Shown: positions 17,797-27,792, numbered from the stretch's first letter. The stretch is DNA of 64,000 nt from Joostella atrarenae (GCF_021764745.1 NZ_JAETXX010000012.1:42171-106170), one strand, 5' to 3'. Notes: generated by a model from the sequence alone, not told the origin. Program-made: numbers and translations.

Positions 17797-19266
17797 TTAA
17801 TCTAAATGCTTTACCTCTACTTTTTCATTTTTCATTCTTGCTCGAAGCCACTTTGTTAACTTTTCTGACTCTTCCTTCGTTTTATTAGAAGATAATTTCT
17901 TATCCCATCTTACAATAAAAATAGGAACAGTGTCTATCTTTTCAAAGTCTGTTTTTATTTCATTTCCAAAACCAAACTCACTAATATCACTATAGTTAAT
18001 TTTAACTTCCTTACTAATATCTTCAAAAGGCACTTCGTTATAAGCAAACCTACTTAAACGATGAATCTCCTTTTCTAAAACTTGTATTTTCTCTTCCTTA
18101 GTTGCTATTTCTTGTTTCTTAGCCTCATATAGCTCGTTAACATATTGAAATTTATCATCAGAATCGCTTTTCTCACCACCCATCACAACTAACTCAGTTC
18201 CTCTAAGTTTAGAATACGATTGCATTTGCATCTTCCAAGTTTCTTCAATATTCTCAGGAATAGCTTCATCCCCCATAAAAACTAATTCTATTTTCGGATT
18301 CACCCCTTTATTATATTCAACAGTAGAATATTTATCTAGTAAAAATCCGCCACCAGCAAACTTGTATGTTTTCACCTCTTCAGCAATAAATTTATTTGCC
18401 TGATTTTTAAAATTTGACTCTTGAAGTACATCATAAAATGTTTTCCCTGCAGGAATCATCACTAAAATAGCAAATACAGAAGCTATTTGTGCAATACGTT
18501 TTCTCTTCTTAGAGTTTACATATTTCACCATTGGGAACTTCAGTATTTTCAATACTAAAAATGTTGCTAAAGCGATAAAAATGGTATTTATAAGGAATAA
18601 GTACATGGCCCCTAAAGCATAGTCCATATTTCCTTTTGCCAACCCAAAACCTACTGTACACAAAGGAGGCATTAAAGCTGTAGCAATAGCAACCCCAAAA
18701 ATAACACTCGCTATTGTCCCCTTTTTAGCTCTCGCTATAACTAAGGCAGTTCCACCAAAAAAGGCTATTAATACATCTCGAATATCTGGTGCTGTTCTAG
18801 CCAAAAGTTCAGAAGATTCATCACGCAAAGGGAATATTTTAAAGAACAGAAAAGCGGTTAGAATACTTAATACCACCATTACTGCAAAGTTTTTTAACGA
18901 CCTTCTTAACGTATCAATATCGTTGATTGCCAAAGACATTCCTATCCCAAGAATAGGACCCATTAATGGCGATATTAACATGGCTCCGATTACAACAGCT
19001 GTAGAGTTTGCATTTAACCCTATCGATGCTATAAAAATTGAGCAAATTAAAATCCAAGAAGTGTGCCCTTTAAAAGGAATATCGTTAATGATACTCTCTT
19101 TAGTAGCTTCTTGATCTGTATTACTTCTGATATCTAGTAACTCTGAAAAAAATTGTTTTAAACTCCCCATAAACCCAGAGAAGTCTTTCTTCATTTTTTC
19201 CTCACTAGAATTATCAGTTGGCGTAATATTATCTTGCCCTAAACCGTTTTTTTTATTTTCTTCCAT
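17797..19266 (-). CDS. DUF389 membrane protein
   Basis: This 489-aa protein contains the DUF389 membrane domain at about 70-280, with the glycine/proline-rich GAMLISPLMGPILGIGMSL and ALMPPLCTVGFGLAKG helices. A hydrophilic C-terminal region (about 300-489) includes a coiled coil around 375-400. The family is uncharacterised; a transport or sensing role is often supposed but unproven. It lies 8 nt after manC and reads as the last gene of the SDR-SprT-manC-DUF389 run. It is much longer than minimal DUF389 proteins because of the C-terminal part. Confidence 0.85.
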   Translation of the reverse strand: MEENKKNGLGQDNITPTDNSSEEKMKKDFSGFMGSLKQFFSELLDIRSNTDQEATKESIINDIPFKGHTSWILICSIFIASIGLNANSTAVVIGAMLISPLMGPILGIGMSLAINDIDTLRRSLKNFAVMVVLSILTAFLFFKIFPLRDESSELLARTAPDIRDVLIAFFGGTALVIARAKKGTIASVIFGVAIATALMPPLCTVGFGLAKGNMDYALGAMYLFLINTIFIALATFLVLKILKFPMVKYVNSKKRKRIAQIASVFAILVMIPAGKTFYDVLQESNFKNQANKFIAEEVKTYKFAGGGFLLDKYSTVEYNKGVNPKIELVFMGDEAIPENIEETWKMQMQSYSKLRGTELVVMGGEKSDSDDKFQYVNELYEAKKQEIATKEEKIQVLEKEIHRLSRFAYNEVPFEDISKEVKINYSDISEFGFGNEIKTDFEKIDTVPIFIVRWDKKLSSNKTKEESEKLTKWLRARMKNEKVEVKHLD

Positions 19267-19274
19267 CTTTTAAA

Positions 19275-20348
19275 CTATATATTACCAAACTTGGTATTCA
19301 TTTTTTTAAGAAGCTCTTTTATCTCTTGCTCTTTCTTCTTCGGATAAATTAGTAGTTTATCTTTCTCATCAATTACAATATAATTTTTAAGACCTCCAAT
19401 CACTACTTTTTTATCTTTTGAAGTATGAACTATATTTCCCTTACTGTTTTCTAAAAGCACTTTTCCTTTTACAACAGCGTTTTTATTTTCATCTTTAGGA
19501 AGTTCATCATAAAGCGCTCCCCATGTCCCTAAATCATTCCAGTCAAATGATGCTGGCAACACAAAAATATTTTTTGATGGCTCCATAATAGCATAATCTA
19601 TCGATATATTTTCCATTTCAGGATATGCTACATCTATGAATTGCTTTTCATTAGCGGTATTAAAGTCAGAAAAACCACTTAAAAACTGATTTAACATCTC
19701 TGATTGATACCTTTCAAAAGCTTTAATAACACTATTTACATTCCAAATAAAAATTCCTGCATTCCACAAAAAATTTCCCTTTTTTATAAAAGATTTTGCT
19801 GTCTTATAATCTGGTTTCTCACAAAACTGAACTACTTCTTTTATCGCGACATCTGCATCTTTTTTATGGTGTATATAACCATAACCTGTATTCGGAAAAG
19901 TTGGTTTAATACCTAAGGTAATAAGGACATCCTTATCTTTACAAGTATCAAAACAAAGTACTACATCTTTTATAAAGCTTGCTTCATCTTCAATCCAATG
20001 ATCACTTGGTGCTACTATTAATGATGCATTAGGATTCTTCTTTTTAATTTTTAGTGATGCATATAAAATGCAAGGTGCTGTATTCCTCATTGCAGGTTCT
20101 AAAACAATCTGCTCTTCATTTACATTTGGCAGTTGCTCCATCACTAAATCACCATACTCTTCATTCGTTAAAATAAAGATATTTTCTGTAGGTATAATTT
20201 TATTTAACCTATTAAAAGTCTTTTGAATGAGCGTTTCTCCCGTCCCCAGAATATCATGAAATTGCTTAGGCAGTTCGACTGTACTAACAGGCCAAAAGCG
20301 AGAGCCAATACCCCCTGCCATCAATATCGCATAGTTATTTTTATTCAT
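19275..20348 (-). CDS. manC: Mannose-1-phosphate guanylyltransferase
   Basis: This enzyme forms GDP-mannose from mannose-1-phosphate and GTP, feeding glycan and lipopolysaccharide synthesis. The 357-aa protein has the nucleotidyltransferase signature AILMAGGIGSRFWPVS with the LPKQF lysine, PSDHWIEDE for metal binding, and FCEKPDYKTA. It lacks the C-terminal isomerase domain of bifunctional forms. The start is the ATG at 20346-20348, because an earlier TTG is less likely. It follows the SprT-like gene after 3 nt. manA at 57552 would supply mannose-6-phosphate. Confidence 0.93.
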   Translation of the reverse strand: MNKNNYAILMAGGIGSRFWPVSTVELPKQFHDILGTGETLIQKTFNRLNKIIPTENIFILTNEEYGDLVMEQLPNVNEEQIVLEPAMRNTAPCILYASLKIKKKNPNASLIVAPSDHWIEDEASFIKDVVLCFDTCKDKDVLITLGIKPTFPNTGYGYIHHKKDADVAIKEVVQFCEKPDYKTAKSFIKKGNFLWNAGIFIWNVNSVIKAFERYQSEMLNQFLSGFSDFNTANEKQFIDVAYPEMENISIDYAIMEPSKNIFVLPASFDWNDLGTWGALYDELPKDENKNAVVKGKVLLENSKGNIVHTSKDKKVVIGGLKNYIVIDEKDKLLIYPKKKEQEIKELLKKMNTKFGNI

Positions 20349-20351
20349 CAA

Positions 20352-20951
20352 TCAATCATTTATTAACTCAACCTCTGCATTTGGTTGAAAAAGATACACT
20401 CTTCCTGTATTGGCTTCAATACACTCATACCTTTTTACTCTTTTATTTCCTTTCTTAAATACCTTCCCATTATGAATCCTAAAAACGCTTCCTATTGGGA
20501 GTTCAAATATATAATTTTTATCGTTTTGAGGATCAAATTCTTTTAGTGCCACAGAAAGATATGCATCGGTATCACTACTAGCTTTCGGGTTTTTAAAATG
20601 CCTTGCTAAAACAGGCAATAACGAACTAGGAAACACCTCTGGACGAATAAATGGAAGCATTAATTGCTGAAAAGTATGTTTCCATTCTACTCCGTGAGGT
20701 TTTATAGATCTACCATATTTTGTGAAAGCAATTAAATGTGCTATTTCATGCACCAATGTGATAAGGAATCTATATTTATTTAAATTCGCATTCACTGTTA
20801 TTTGATGGCTTCCATCTGGCATCCTCCTATAATCCCCATGCCTTGTTACCCGCTCATTTACTATCTTTAAATGAACATAATTTAGCTTAATCATTTCAAG
20901 ACAAGGTGCTACAGCATTTTCTGGTATATATTTCGAAAGAACCTCTCGCAT
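20352..20951 (-). CDS. SprT-like zinc metalloprotease domain protein
   Basis: This 199-aa protein contains the SprT/Spartan-type HExxH motif in LVHEIAHLIAFTKYG near residue 68, and a downstream His in KPHGVEWKHTFQQL as third zinc ligand. The C-terminal half has a small beta-rich segment. Eukaryotic relatives cut DNA-protein crosslinks; bacterial SprT proteins are poorly characterised. It sits between the SDR and manC genes with gaps of 14 and 3 nt, so is co-transcribed. Confidence 0.85.
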   Translation of the reverse strand: MREVLSKYIPENAVAPCLEMIKLNYVHLKIVNERVTRHGDYRRMPDGSHQITVNANLNKYRFLITLVHEIAHLIAFTKYGRSIKPHGVEWKHTFQQLMLPFIRPEVFPSSLLPVLARHFKNPKASSDTDAYLSVALKEFDPQNDKNYIFELPIGSVFRIHNGKVFKKGNKRVKRYECIEANTGRVYLFQPNAEVELIND

Positions 20952-20965
20952 TTCTAGAATTATCT

Positions 20966-21646
20966 TTAAGGAGTACTATTACTAACTTGTAATAATTTAC
21001 CGTTATAAAACTTATGTCCATTTAAAGAGAACTCTGCAATATAATCTGCCATTTCCTCTGGAGTTGTAGGAGCTTTAAACCCAGGAAAGGCCTCCTCCAA
21101 CATTTCCGTCTGAACAGCTCCTAAAGCCAACACATTAAATGAAGGTCCGCTTTCTTTATATTCTTCCGCTAACAACTCCGTTAAAGTTATAACAGCCCCT
21201 TTAGAGGAACTATAAGCTGATAATCCGGGGAACTTCATACTTCCTTGAACTCCACCCATACTACTCACAGTAACCACATGACCATTTTCTGACATAAAAG
21301 GAATTACAAGTTGTGTTAACCCAACAACACCAAAAACATTTACATCGTAAACATCTCTAAAGTCTTGCATTGTTATCTTACTAAAAGGCTTATTAACTAT
21401 ACTTCCAGCATTATTAATAAGCACATCAACCTTTTGCCACTCCTTTTCTATAAATCTCCTAACTTCCGTTAAGCTATTTTCATTACAAATATCACAATCA
21501 AAAGCAGTTACATTATCTAATTCTAATTTGTTTACTGGTCCGCAGTTACGAGAAAGTGCTAAAACTTGATGTCCCTGTTTTGCCAAAAGCTGCACCAATT
21601 CATATCCAATTCCTCTACTTGTTCCAGTAACTATTATGTGCTTCAT
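20966..21646 (-). CDS. Short-chain dehydrogenase/reductase
   Basis: This 226-aa cytoplasmic NAD(P)-dependent oxidoreductase has the classical SDR cofactor motif TGTSRGIGYE, NNAG (LINNAGSIV), the catalytic Ser (VSSMGG) and the YSSSKGA Tyr-Lys pair. No substrate can be assigned. It lies 44 nt downstream of the M28 peptidase and 14 nt upstream of the SprT-like gene on the same strand, and probably belongs to the same transcript. Confidence 0.9.
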   Translation of the reverse strand: MKHIIVTGTSRGIGYELVQLLAKQGHQVLALSRNCGPVNKLELDNVTAFDCDICNENSLTEVRRFIEKEWQKVDVLINNAGSIVNKPFSKITMQDFRDVYDVNVFGVVGLTQLVIPFMSENGHVVTVSSMGGVQGSMKFPGLSAYSSSKGAVITLTELLAEEYKESGPSFNVLALGAVQTEMLEEAFPGFKAPTTPEEMADYIAEFSLNGHKFYNGKLLQVSNSTP

Positions 21647-21690
21647 CTCTCTTCTTATTAATATTTTTAAATAAAATAAAACTATTAGTT

Positions 21691-22659
21691 CTAGTTCATT
21701 TTAACTTCTTTGGTTGGAGCATTCGCCAACTTTTCTAAAACAGGAGTCATTGTATTTACCACTTCTGCAATATGATCAAAATCCATTTCACTAGCCTCAT
21801 CTTTTACATGATGATAATATGGATAGTTTTCAAAGTCGAAAGTACAAATAGTTTGCGCTGGCACTTTAAATTCATTGTAAAAAGGGTAATTATCAGATCT
21901 CTTAAAAAGGTTATATTCTCCTGCTTTTGGTAAAAAACCAACTACATTCTCTCCAGCATATCCATTCATAATTTCGGCCATATTACTTTCTTTATAACCT
22001 GTAAGATATGTTAACTCCTCTCTTTCCATAGGTACTCCTATCATCTCAAAATTCAACATTGTATAGAGATTAAAATTTTGAGCCTTTAATTTTGCAGCCA
22101 GATGCTTTGATCCCAAAAGCCCTTTCTCCTCACCAGAAAATAACACAAAAAGCAAACTTCTCTTATTTGTTTTATGAGTTCCAAAATATTTAGCGAACTC
22201 TATAACAGCACTTGTTCCAGAAGCATTATCATTAGCTCCATTTGCAATAATGTCATCTCCATCTGCTTTTCCATTACCTATATGATCATAATGTGCCCCA
22301 ATAACTACAAATTCATCTTTCAATGCAGCATCATTTCCTTCAACCATCCCAACAATATTATAGGTTGGCTCATCGTAATTTGTTAATGTATCATGGTAGC
22401 TTTCAAAATAAGGTTTAACCCCGTTATTCTTAAAAATCGTTTCTATATATGCAGCCGCAGTATTAATCCCTTCTGTTCCAGCTTCTCTACCATTTAATTT
22501 ATCTGAAGCTAAAAAAGTTAAATTCTTCTCTACGGAGGAAGCACTTGTAATATTTTTTACTGCTGAATTCACTACTGTTGAAGTAGATTCGGAAACTGGG
22601 GCTGTAGTAGATTTACAAGAAAGAGCTAATACAGATAAGGCTAAAATATATTTTTTCAT
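21691..22659 (-). CDS. M28-family aminopeptidase, lipoprotein
   Basis: This 322-aa zinc peptidase carries metal-ligand motifs GAHYDHIG, NDNASGTS, FSGEEKGLLGS, NFEMIG and the late His in YPYYHHVKDE. The ATG at 22659 gives a lipoprotein signal with lipobox LALSC (Cys at residue 15), followed by a Ser/Thr-rich tether, so it is anchored to a membrane. A TTG five codons upstream is rejected as start. It likely removes N-terminal residues from peptides in the periplasm. It is first gene of the run leading into SDR-SprT-manC-DUF389. Confidence 0.9.
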   Translation of the reverse strand: MKKYILALSVLALSCKSTTAPVSESTSTVVNSAVKNITSASSVEKNLTFLASDKLNGREAGTEGINTAAAYIETIFKNNGVKPYFESYHDTLTNYDEPTYNIVGMVEGNDAALKDEFVVIGAHYDHIGNGKADGDDIIANGANDNASGTSAVIEFAKYFGTHKTNKRSLLFVLFSGEEKGLLGSKHLAAKLKAQNFNLYTMLNFEMIGVPMEREELTYLTGYKESNMAEIMNGYAGENVVGFLPKAGEYNLFKRSDNYPFYNEFKVPAQTICTFDFENYPYYHHVKDEASEMDFDHIAEVVNTMTPVLEKLANAPTKEVKMN

Positions 22660-22790
22660 ATGATTAATTTTCAAAAGTGAATGAAGCTCATAAGGAGAGT
22701 TTCACATGTTGGATAGATAAAAATTGATTAAACGATTACTAATAAACACCTCTAAGGATCGCTCGGAAGTAGTTTGTTTTAAATATACCA

Positions 22791-22815
22791 AAAATCCCGC
22801 ATATAGCGGGATTTT
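22791..22815 (-). terminator. Terminator after the pdhA-E2 operon
   Basis: Arms 22791-22800 and 22806-22815 (AAAATCCCGC / GCGGGATTTT) have a 5-nt loop, and the minus-strand reading ends in T residues. It lies 24 nt after the E2 stop codon. Confidence 0.8.
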
Positions 22816-22839
22816 GATACAATATAACAATAGATTTTC

Positions 22840-24486
22840 CTACGCTAACATAGTCACAGGATTCTCTAAAAATGCTTTTAATGTTTGTAAAAACTGAGCT
22901 CCAGTTGCACCATCAACAGTTCTGTGATCACAAGCTAAAGTCAACTTCATTGTATTCCCTACAACGATCTCACCATTCTTAACAACTGGCTTCTGTGTAA
23001 TTGCTCCCACAGATAAAATTGCTGAGTTTGGTTGGTTTATGATAGAAGTAAAAGATTCTATCCCATAATTACCAAGATTAGAAACTGTAAAAGTACTACC
23101 CTCCATTTCTTTAGGCGTAATTTTCTTACTTCTAGCTTTACCAGCTAAATCTCTTACCTGAGCACCAATTTGGGTCATACTCATTTGGTCTGTAAATTTC
23201 AATACAGGAACTAAAAGACCTTCATCGATAGCCACTGCAACCCCTACATGAACATGGTGGTTGTATACAGTAGCATCATCTTTCCATGAAGTATTTACTT
23301 GAGGATGCTTTTTCAATGCCATCGCACAAGCTTTTACAATCATATCATTATAAGATATTTTAGTATCTGGCAATGCGTTTATATGACCTCTAGAAGCAAT
23401 TGCATTATCCATATCTATCTCTACATTTAAATAATAATGTGGAGCTGAGAATTTAGATTCTGATAATCTTCTAGCAATAGTTTTACGCATTTGAGAATTC
23501 TTCTTCTCTTCGCTACTCTCTTCACCGGCAGCTACAAATGGCATTGCTGTATTTTGAGGAGCGTCTTGAGCAGGAGCTGCCGCTGAAGTTTTAGCTTCTG
23601 CTGGCTGCTGCTTATAATTCTCTATATCTTTCTTAACAATTCTACCATTCTCTCCTGATCCAGTTACGTTAGCTAATTCGATCCCCTTATCCTCAGCCAT
23701 TTTCTTAGCCAATGGAGATGCAAAAATTCTTCCGTCTGTAGCAGTTTTATTGGTAGTTTCTTTCTTTTCTTCTGGTTTTGCTGTTTCCTTTTCAGTAGCT
23801 TTCTCTTCAGAAGCTTCTTTTTTAGCAGGAGCAGCCCCACCACCTTTAGAGGCAGCTAATACAGCATCAACATCCGTTCCTTCAGGACCGATAATTGCTA
23901 ATATATCATCAACAGGAGCAGAAGAACCTTCTTCAAGTCCTATGTAAAGTAATTTCCCACTGTAGAAAGATTCGAATTCCATTGTCGCCTTATCTGTTTC
24001 GATTTCAGCTAAAATTTCACCTTCTTCTACATCATCACCTACACTTTTAAGCCAAGAAGCAACAGTACCTTCTTCCATAGTATCACTAAGGCGTGGCATT
24101 GTTACTACCTCAACTCCTTCTGGAATCTCAGCAGCTTCAGTCTCACCTTCTTCTACTTTCTCTTCTTTTTTAGGCGCCTCTTTAGCGTCCTCTTTTTTAG
24201 AATCAGCAGAAGCACTAGCTCCATCTATAAGTCCAGAAATATCTTCGCCTTCTTCTCCAATAATCGCTAATAGCGAATCTACTGGGGCTCCATCGCCTTC
24301 TTCTATCCCAATATAAAGTAAAGTCCCTTCTTGAAAAGACTCAAACTCCATTGTTGCTTTATCAGTTTCGATTTCAGCTAAAATATCGCCTTCTTCTATT
24401 TTGTCTCCTACTTTCTTTAACCACTTTGCAACGACTCCTTCTTCCATGGTGTCGCTCAAACGCGGCATGTTAATGATTTCTGCCAT
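22840..24486 (-). CDS. Pyruvate dehydrogenase E2 (dihydrolipoamide acetyltransferase)
   Basis: E2 transfers the acetyl group from E1 to coenzyme A in the PDH complex. The 548-aa protein has two lipoyl domains (about 1-77 and 127-205, each with ETDKATMEFES carrying the lipoylated Lys). Ala/Glu/Lys-rich linkers lead to a peripheral-subunit-binding domain (about 257-292) and the catalytic domain with ACDHRTVDGATGAQF (HxxxDG active site). It lies 5 nt downstream of the E1-alpha gene. E3 and E1-beta genes are not in this window. Confidence 0.95.
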   Translation of the reverse strand: MAEIINMPRLSDTMEEGVVAKWLKKVGDKIEEGDILAEIETDKATMEFESFQEGTLLYIGIEEGDGAPVDSLLAIIGEEGEDISGLIDGASASADSKKEDAKEAPKKEEKVEEGETEAAEIPEGVEVVTMPRLSDTMEEGTVASWLKSVGDDVEEGEILAEIETDKATMEFESFYSGKLLYIGLEEGSSAPVDDILAIIGPEGTDVDAVLAASKGGGAAPAKKEASEEKATEKETAKPEEKKETTNKTATDGRIFASPLAKKMAEDKGIELANVTGSGENGRIVKKDIENYKQQPAEAKTSAAAPAQDAPQNTAMPFVAAGEESSEEKKNSQMRKTIARRLSESKFSAPHYYLNVEIDMDNAIASRGHINALPDTKISYNDMIVKACAMALKKHPQVNTSWKDDATVYNHHVHVGVAVAIDEGLLVPVLKFTDQMSMTQIGAQVRDLAGKARSKKITPKEMEGSTFTVSNLGNYGIESFTSIINQPNSAILSVGAITQKPVVKNGEIVVGNTMKLTLACDHRTVDGATGAQFLQTLKAFLENPVTMLA

Positions 24487-24491
24487 TATCT

Positions 24492-25490
24492 TTAAAGTTT
24501 ATGCTGTAAAAATGGGTAATCTTCTTGATCGTAAACTACGTCGTACATAACATTCTTGTCAGGGAAATCTGACTCCTCAGCGAATTTCTCACATTCCTTA
24601 ACTAAATCTTTAACTCGTTTATCGATTTTACTAATATCGTCCTCTTTCGCGTATTTCTTATCTAAAATAATACTTTTCACCTGAGAAATAGGATCTATTT
24701 TTTTGTACTCTTCTACTTCATCTTTTGTTCTGTAGTGTTGAGCATCAGACATAGAGTGACCTCTATATCTATATGTTTTCATTTCTAAGAAAGTTGGACC
24801 TCCACCAGAACGAGCTCTTTCTACTGCTTCACTTACAGCTTCTGCTACTTTAACTGGATTCATTCCGTCTACAGGACCACAAGGCATATCAAAACCAAGT
24901 CCTAACTTCCAAATTTCTTGTTCTTTAGATGTTCTTGCTACTGAAGTTCCCATTGCATATCCGTTATTCTCACAGATAAAAACTACAGGTAAGTTCCATA
25001 ACATTGCAAGGTTAAAAGTTTCGTGTAAAGATCCTTGACGAACTGCTCCATCTCCCATATAACACAAAGTAACACCATCTCTTTTGAAGAATTTATCTGC
25101 AAATGCAAGTCCAGCTCCTAGAGGAATCTGACCTCCAACAATACCGTGACCTCCATAAAAATTATGCTCTTTTGAAAAGATATGCATAGAACCTCCTAAA
25201 CCTTGAGACGTTCCTGTTGCTTTACCATATAGTTCTGCCATTACTTTTCTAGGATCTACTCCCATTCCGATTGGCTGAACGTGATTACGGTATGCAGTAA
25301 TCAGTTTATCCTTTTTAGGATCTATTGCATGTAAAGTACCTGCTAAAACAGCTTCCTGTCCGTTATAAAGGTGAAGAAAACCTCTTACCTTTTGCTGGAT
25401 ATAAACAGCTGCCAGCTTATCTTCAAACTTTCTCCAAAATAGCATGTCTTCATACCATTTCAAGTAAACTTCTTTTGTAACTTTTTTCAT
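24492..25490 (-). CDS. pdhA: Pyruvate dehydrogenase E1 component, alpha subunit
   Basis: This thiamine-diphosphate subunit decarboxylates pyruvate for the PDH complex. The 332-aa protein has the GDGAVRQGSLHETFNLA ThDP motif ending in CENNGYAMGTS, and the RYRGHSMSDAQHYR loop (phosphorylation-loop region of E1-alpha). It lies directly upstream of E2 and downstream of cdd. The beta subunit is encoded elsewhere, which is usual in Flavobacteriia. A -7-like TACTTTTG lies on the minus strand at 25592-25599, implying a leader of roughly 95 nt. Confidence 0.95.
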   Translation of the reverse strand: MKKVTKEVYLKWYEDMLFWRKFEDKLAAVYIQQKVRGFLHLYNGQEAVLAGTLHAIDPKKDKLITAYRNHVQPIGMGVDPRKVMAELYGKATGTSQGLGGSMHIFSKEHNFYGGHGIVGGQIPLGAGLAFADKFFKRDGVTLCYMGDGAVRQGSLHETFNLAMLWNLPVVFICENNGYAMGTSVARTSKEQEIWKLGLGFDMPCGPVDGMNPVKVAEAVSEAVERARSGGGPTFLEMKTYRYRGHSMSDAQHYRTKDEVEEYKKIDPISQVKSIILDKKYAKEDDISKIDKRVKDLVKECEKFAEESDFPDKNVMYDVVYDQEDYPFLQHKL

Positions 25491-25652
25491 CTATATTTTT
25501 CTTTTTGCCAAAAAATTCGAATGTCCACACTTAACAAGTTTAACACAAATACAAACCTGACTACTAAGTAATGTTTTTTTCTAACGAAATACAAAAGTAG
25601 CGTTTTAAGTAAAAGTGTAAAAATGAAAAAGTGCTTTTATATAAGATTTTTG

Positions 25653-26144
25653 TTAAATATTATTCAAAGTAGCTTTTCCAAAGGTAAGAGGCAACAAATC
25701 CTTTACAGAATCTGCCTTTACAACTTTCCCTGTTTCTCCCATAAAATAGATTTCTATAGGACGTTGCAAATTCTCTTCATATTCAAACATAGACTGCCTA
25801 CAAGCGCCACAAGGTGGGATAGGAGTAATAACATTAAATATGTCTGAAGAAGCAGAAATCGCCATCATTTTAATGGGTTCTTTTGGATATAAAGCTCCAG
25901 CCTGATAAATTGCCACACGCTCTGCGCATAATCCTGAAGGGTAAACAGCATTTTCTTGATTATTCCCAACAACAATTTCTTCATTTTCCAACTGAAGTGC
26001 TGCTCCCACTCTAAATTTTGAATAAGGGGCATATGCATTTTTTCTAGCACCAATAGCTTTCATCATCAATTCTTTTACTTCCAACGGAAGCTCTTCAATA
26101 GTATCATAAACCGAAAGCGTGGTGGTTATTTCAATTTTCTTCAT
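25653..26144 (-). CDS. cdd: Cytidine deaminase
   Basis: This zinc-dependent pyrimidine-salvage enzyme deaminates cytidine to uridine. The 163-aa protein has the family layout: AYAPYSKFRVGAAL, the catalytic CAERVAI (zinc Cys and proton-shuttling Glu), and PPCGACRQ (two zinc cysteines). It is slightly longer at the N-terminus than E. subtilis-type tetrameric enzymes of about 130 aa. It stands between porV and pdhA on the same strand with gaps of over 130 nt, so it could be separately expressed. Confidence 0.93.
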   Translation of the reverse strand: MKKIEITTTLSVYDTIEELPLEVKELMMKAIGARKNAYAPYSKFRVGAALQLENEEIVVGNNQENAVYPSGLCAERVAIYQAGALYPKEPIKMMAISASSDIFNVITPIPPCGACRQSMFEYEENLQRPIEIYFMGETGKVVKADSVKDLLPLTFGKATLNNI

Positions 26145-26280
26145 ATAATATTCTACACATTTAGTAATGTATATGCAAAATACAATAATTATATGAATAT
26201 CTAATGAGCATTAAATCCTTCAGAAGAAACAATAGAAGACAGCTCTAAAACAATTACTAAAAGCAAATAAACCCGTAAAC

Positions 26281-27447
26281 TTAATTTACATATTCATCTC
26301 CCAAATTAAAAGTTAGCGAGAATCGCAAAGTATTTTCTAATGGATTCTTAACTTTAGATGTAGAGAATAAATATGAGAAATCTATGTTGGTTGATTTAAA
26401 ACTAAATCCTGCTCCAAGAGTAAAAAACTTACGAGAACCTTTTTCTTCACTTTCATGGAAATAACCTGTTCGCAGTGCAAAAGAGTCATTATATACATAC
26501 TCCGCTCCCAAAGCCCAAGTTATCTCTTTAAGCTCTTCACTTAATCCATCTGGTGCATCAGCAAAAGAAGTAAACATTCCTGTAAAAAAACTTTCTGTAT
26601 AAAAATCATCTTGAGTATCAATAACACCATCTCCATTAGAATCACTAGGAGTAGGAACTAATAGTTTATTAAACTCTGCATTTAAGGAAAGTTTGTTCAA
26701 GGCATCAAAAATAAAATCAAATCCTCCTCCAACTTTAAGGTTTGTTGGCAGCGGACTTTCTCTTCCTTCTTCGTCATACTTAATTTTAGGTCCAATATTA
26801 GAAATATTAAATCCAGCTTTCCATACACCATTAAAATTATTATAAACAAGCTCTTTAGAAGTATAAAAACCTGCCACATCTACGGCAAAAGAACTTGCAG
26901 CAGAAGCATCTATACTCTCACTAGGGATTTTTAAATCTGACCTTAAATACCTTCCTGCGACGGCCATTGAGAAAGTTTCGCTTAATTTCAATGAATAAGA
27001 AGCATCAATAGCCAATTCATTAGGGCGTTCTATTATAGGTGCTAAACCTTGAAGCGCTTCATTCTCTGTAATTGTTTCTATATCTCCTAAACTAAAATAA
27101 CGAATACTTGTTGCCCAAGCACTTCTTTCATTAATCCGACTATAAAAAGTTGCATTTATCAAAGCTATATCATTAACTAACTGACTTAAATATGGCGTGT
27201 AGCTGATTCCAACTCCATATTGTCTACTAGCAAAAGCATATTTAGCGGGATTCCATTGTTGAGAAAATACATCTGTAGAAGTAGTAGCCCCAAGTTCTCC
27301 CATTCCTCCTCCTCGCGCATCCGAAGCTATTGATAGAAAAGGGACAGCAGTAGTTATTACTCTATAATCTTCTGGTGCCGACTGCGCCACCAATGAGCCT
27401 GAAAAAAGCAGAAATAAAAAAATAGTAGGGTAAGAAAATAATTTCAT
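26281..27447 (-). CDS. porV: Type IX secretion outer-membrane protein PorV (LptO)
   Basis: PorV is a FadL-like 14-strand barrel that shuttles T9SS cargo from the translocon to the attachment complex. The 388-aa protein has a signal peptide (MKLFSYPTIFLF..., cleaved near LVAQS) and the conserved VPFLSIASDARGGGMGELGAT, QQWNPAKYAF and a beta-rich body ending in a typical outer-membrane C-terminus. The ATG at 27447 is chosen because the longer frame adds 19 residues without signal character. A consensus promoter lies just upstream. The partner porU, usually adjacent, is absent here. Confidence 0.93.
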   Translation of the reverse strand: MKLFSYPTIFLFLLFSGSLVAQSAPEDYRVITTAVPFLSIASDARGGGMGELGATTSTDVFSQQWNPAKYAFASRQYGVGISYTPYLSQLVNDIALINATFYSRINERSAWATSIRYFSLGDIETITENEALQGLAPIIERPNELAIDASYSLKLSETFSMAVAGRYLRSDLKIPSESIDASAASSFAVDVAGFYTSKELVYNNFNGVWKAGFNISNIGPKIKYDEEGRESPLPTNLKVGGGFDFIFDALNKLSLNAEFNKLLVPTPSDSNGDGVIDTQDDFYTESFFTGMFTSFADAPDGLSEELKEITWALGAEYVYNDSFALRTGYFHESEEKGSRKFFTLGAGFSFKSTNIDFSYLFSTSKVKNPLENTLRFSLTFNLGDEYVN

Positions 27448-27471
27448 TATTAGCTTGGGTTGATTTATAAA

Positions 27472-27501
27472 CAAATATAATTTATTATTATAATTCGACA
27501 A
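27472..27501 (-). promoter_or_regulatory. porV promoter
   Basis: On the minus strand TTG (27501-27499), a 19-nt spacer, then TATATTTG (27479-27472) gives a full Bacteroidota sigma-A promoter. It lies 24 nt before the chosen start codon, which supports that start. Confidence 0.7.
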
Positions 27502-27731
27502 CATCTGTAAACTCTAATTGTGACAATACAGCATTAACGAATCGTTAACAAATATAGTATATAGAAGAGTTGATTTTTAATAAAAAAATAGAAAATGGTT
27601 TAAATGAAATGATTTTTTTCGCTAAGATTCGCAAAAATCCAAAGCCATAAATAATAAAATTGGCATTTAAGCGTTTTACAACAGCGCAGTAGACTTTGAC
27701 AACATTATACGCACAATTTCTATGAAAAAAA

Positions 27732-27761
27732 TTGAATTAAAATACTTAATTACTATATTGC
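27732..27761 (+). promoter_or_regulatory. Candidate gldJ promoter
   Basis: TTG (27732-27734), a 19-nt spacer and TATATTGC (27754-27761, one base off TAnnTTTG) lie 31 nt before the gldJ ATG. Confidence 0.5.
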
Positions 27762-27792
27762 ACACTTATTTAAGACAACTCAAATCTTAACT

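Larger units (their letters stand above)
27448..27792. other. Gene-free divergent region between porV and gldJ
   Basis: These 345 nt hold promoters for both divergent genes and no convincing coding frame. Many flavobacteria carry porU here; I see no remnant of it in any frame. Confidence 0.7.

Noticed and set aside
27448..27792. Decayed porU remnant
   Set aside because: No frame in this gap gives C25 protease or T9SS-like residues; it looks like ordinary regulatory DNA.
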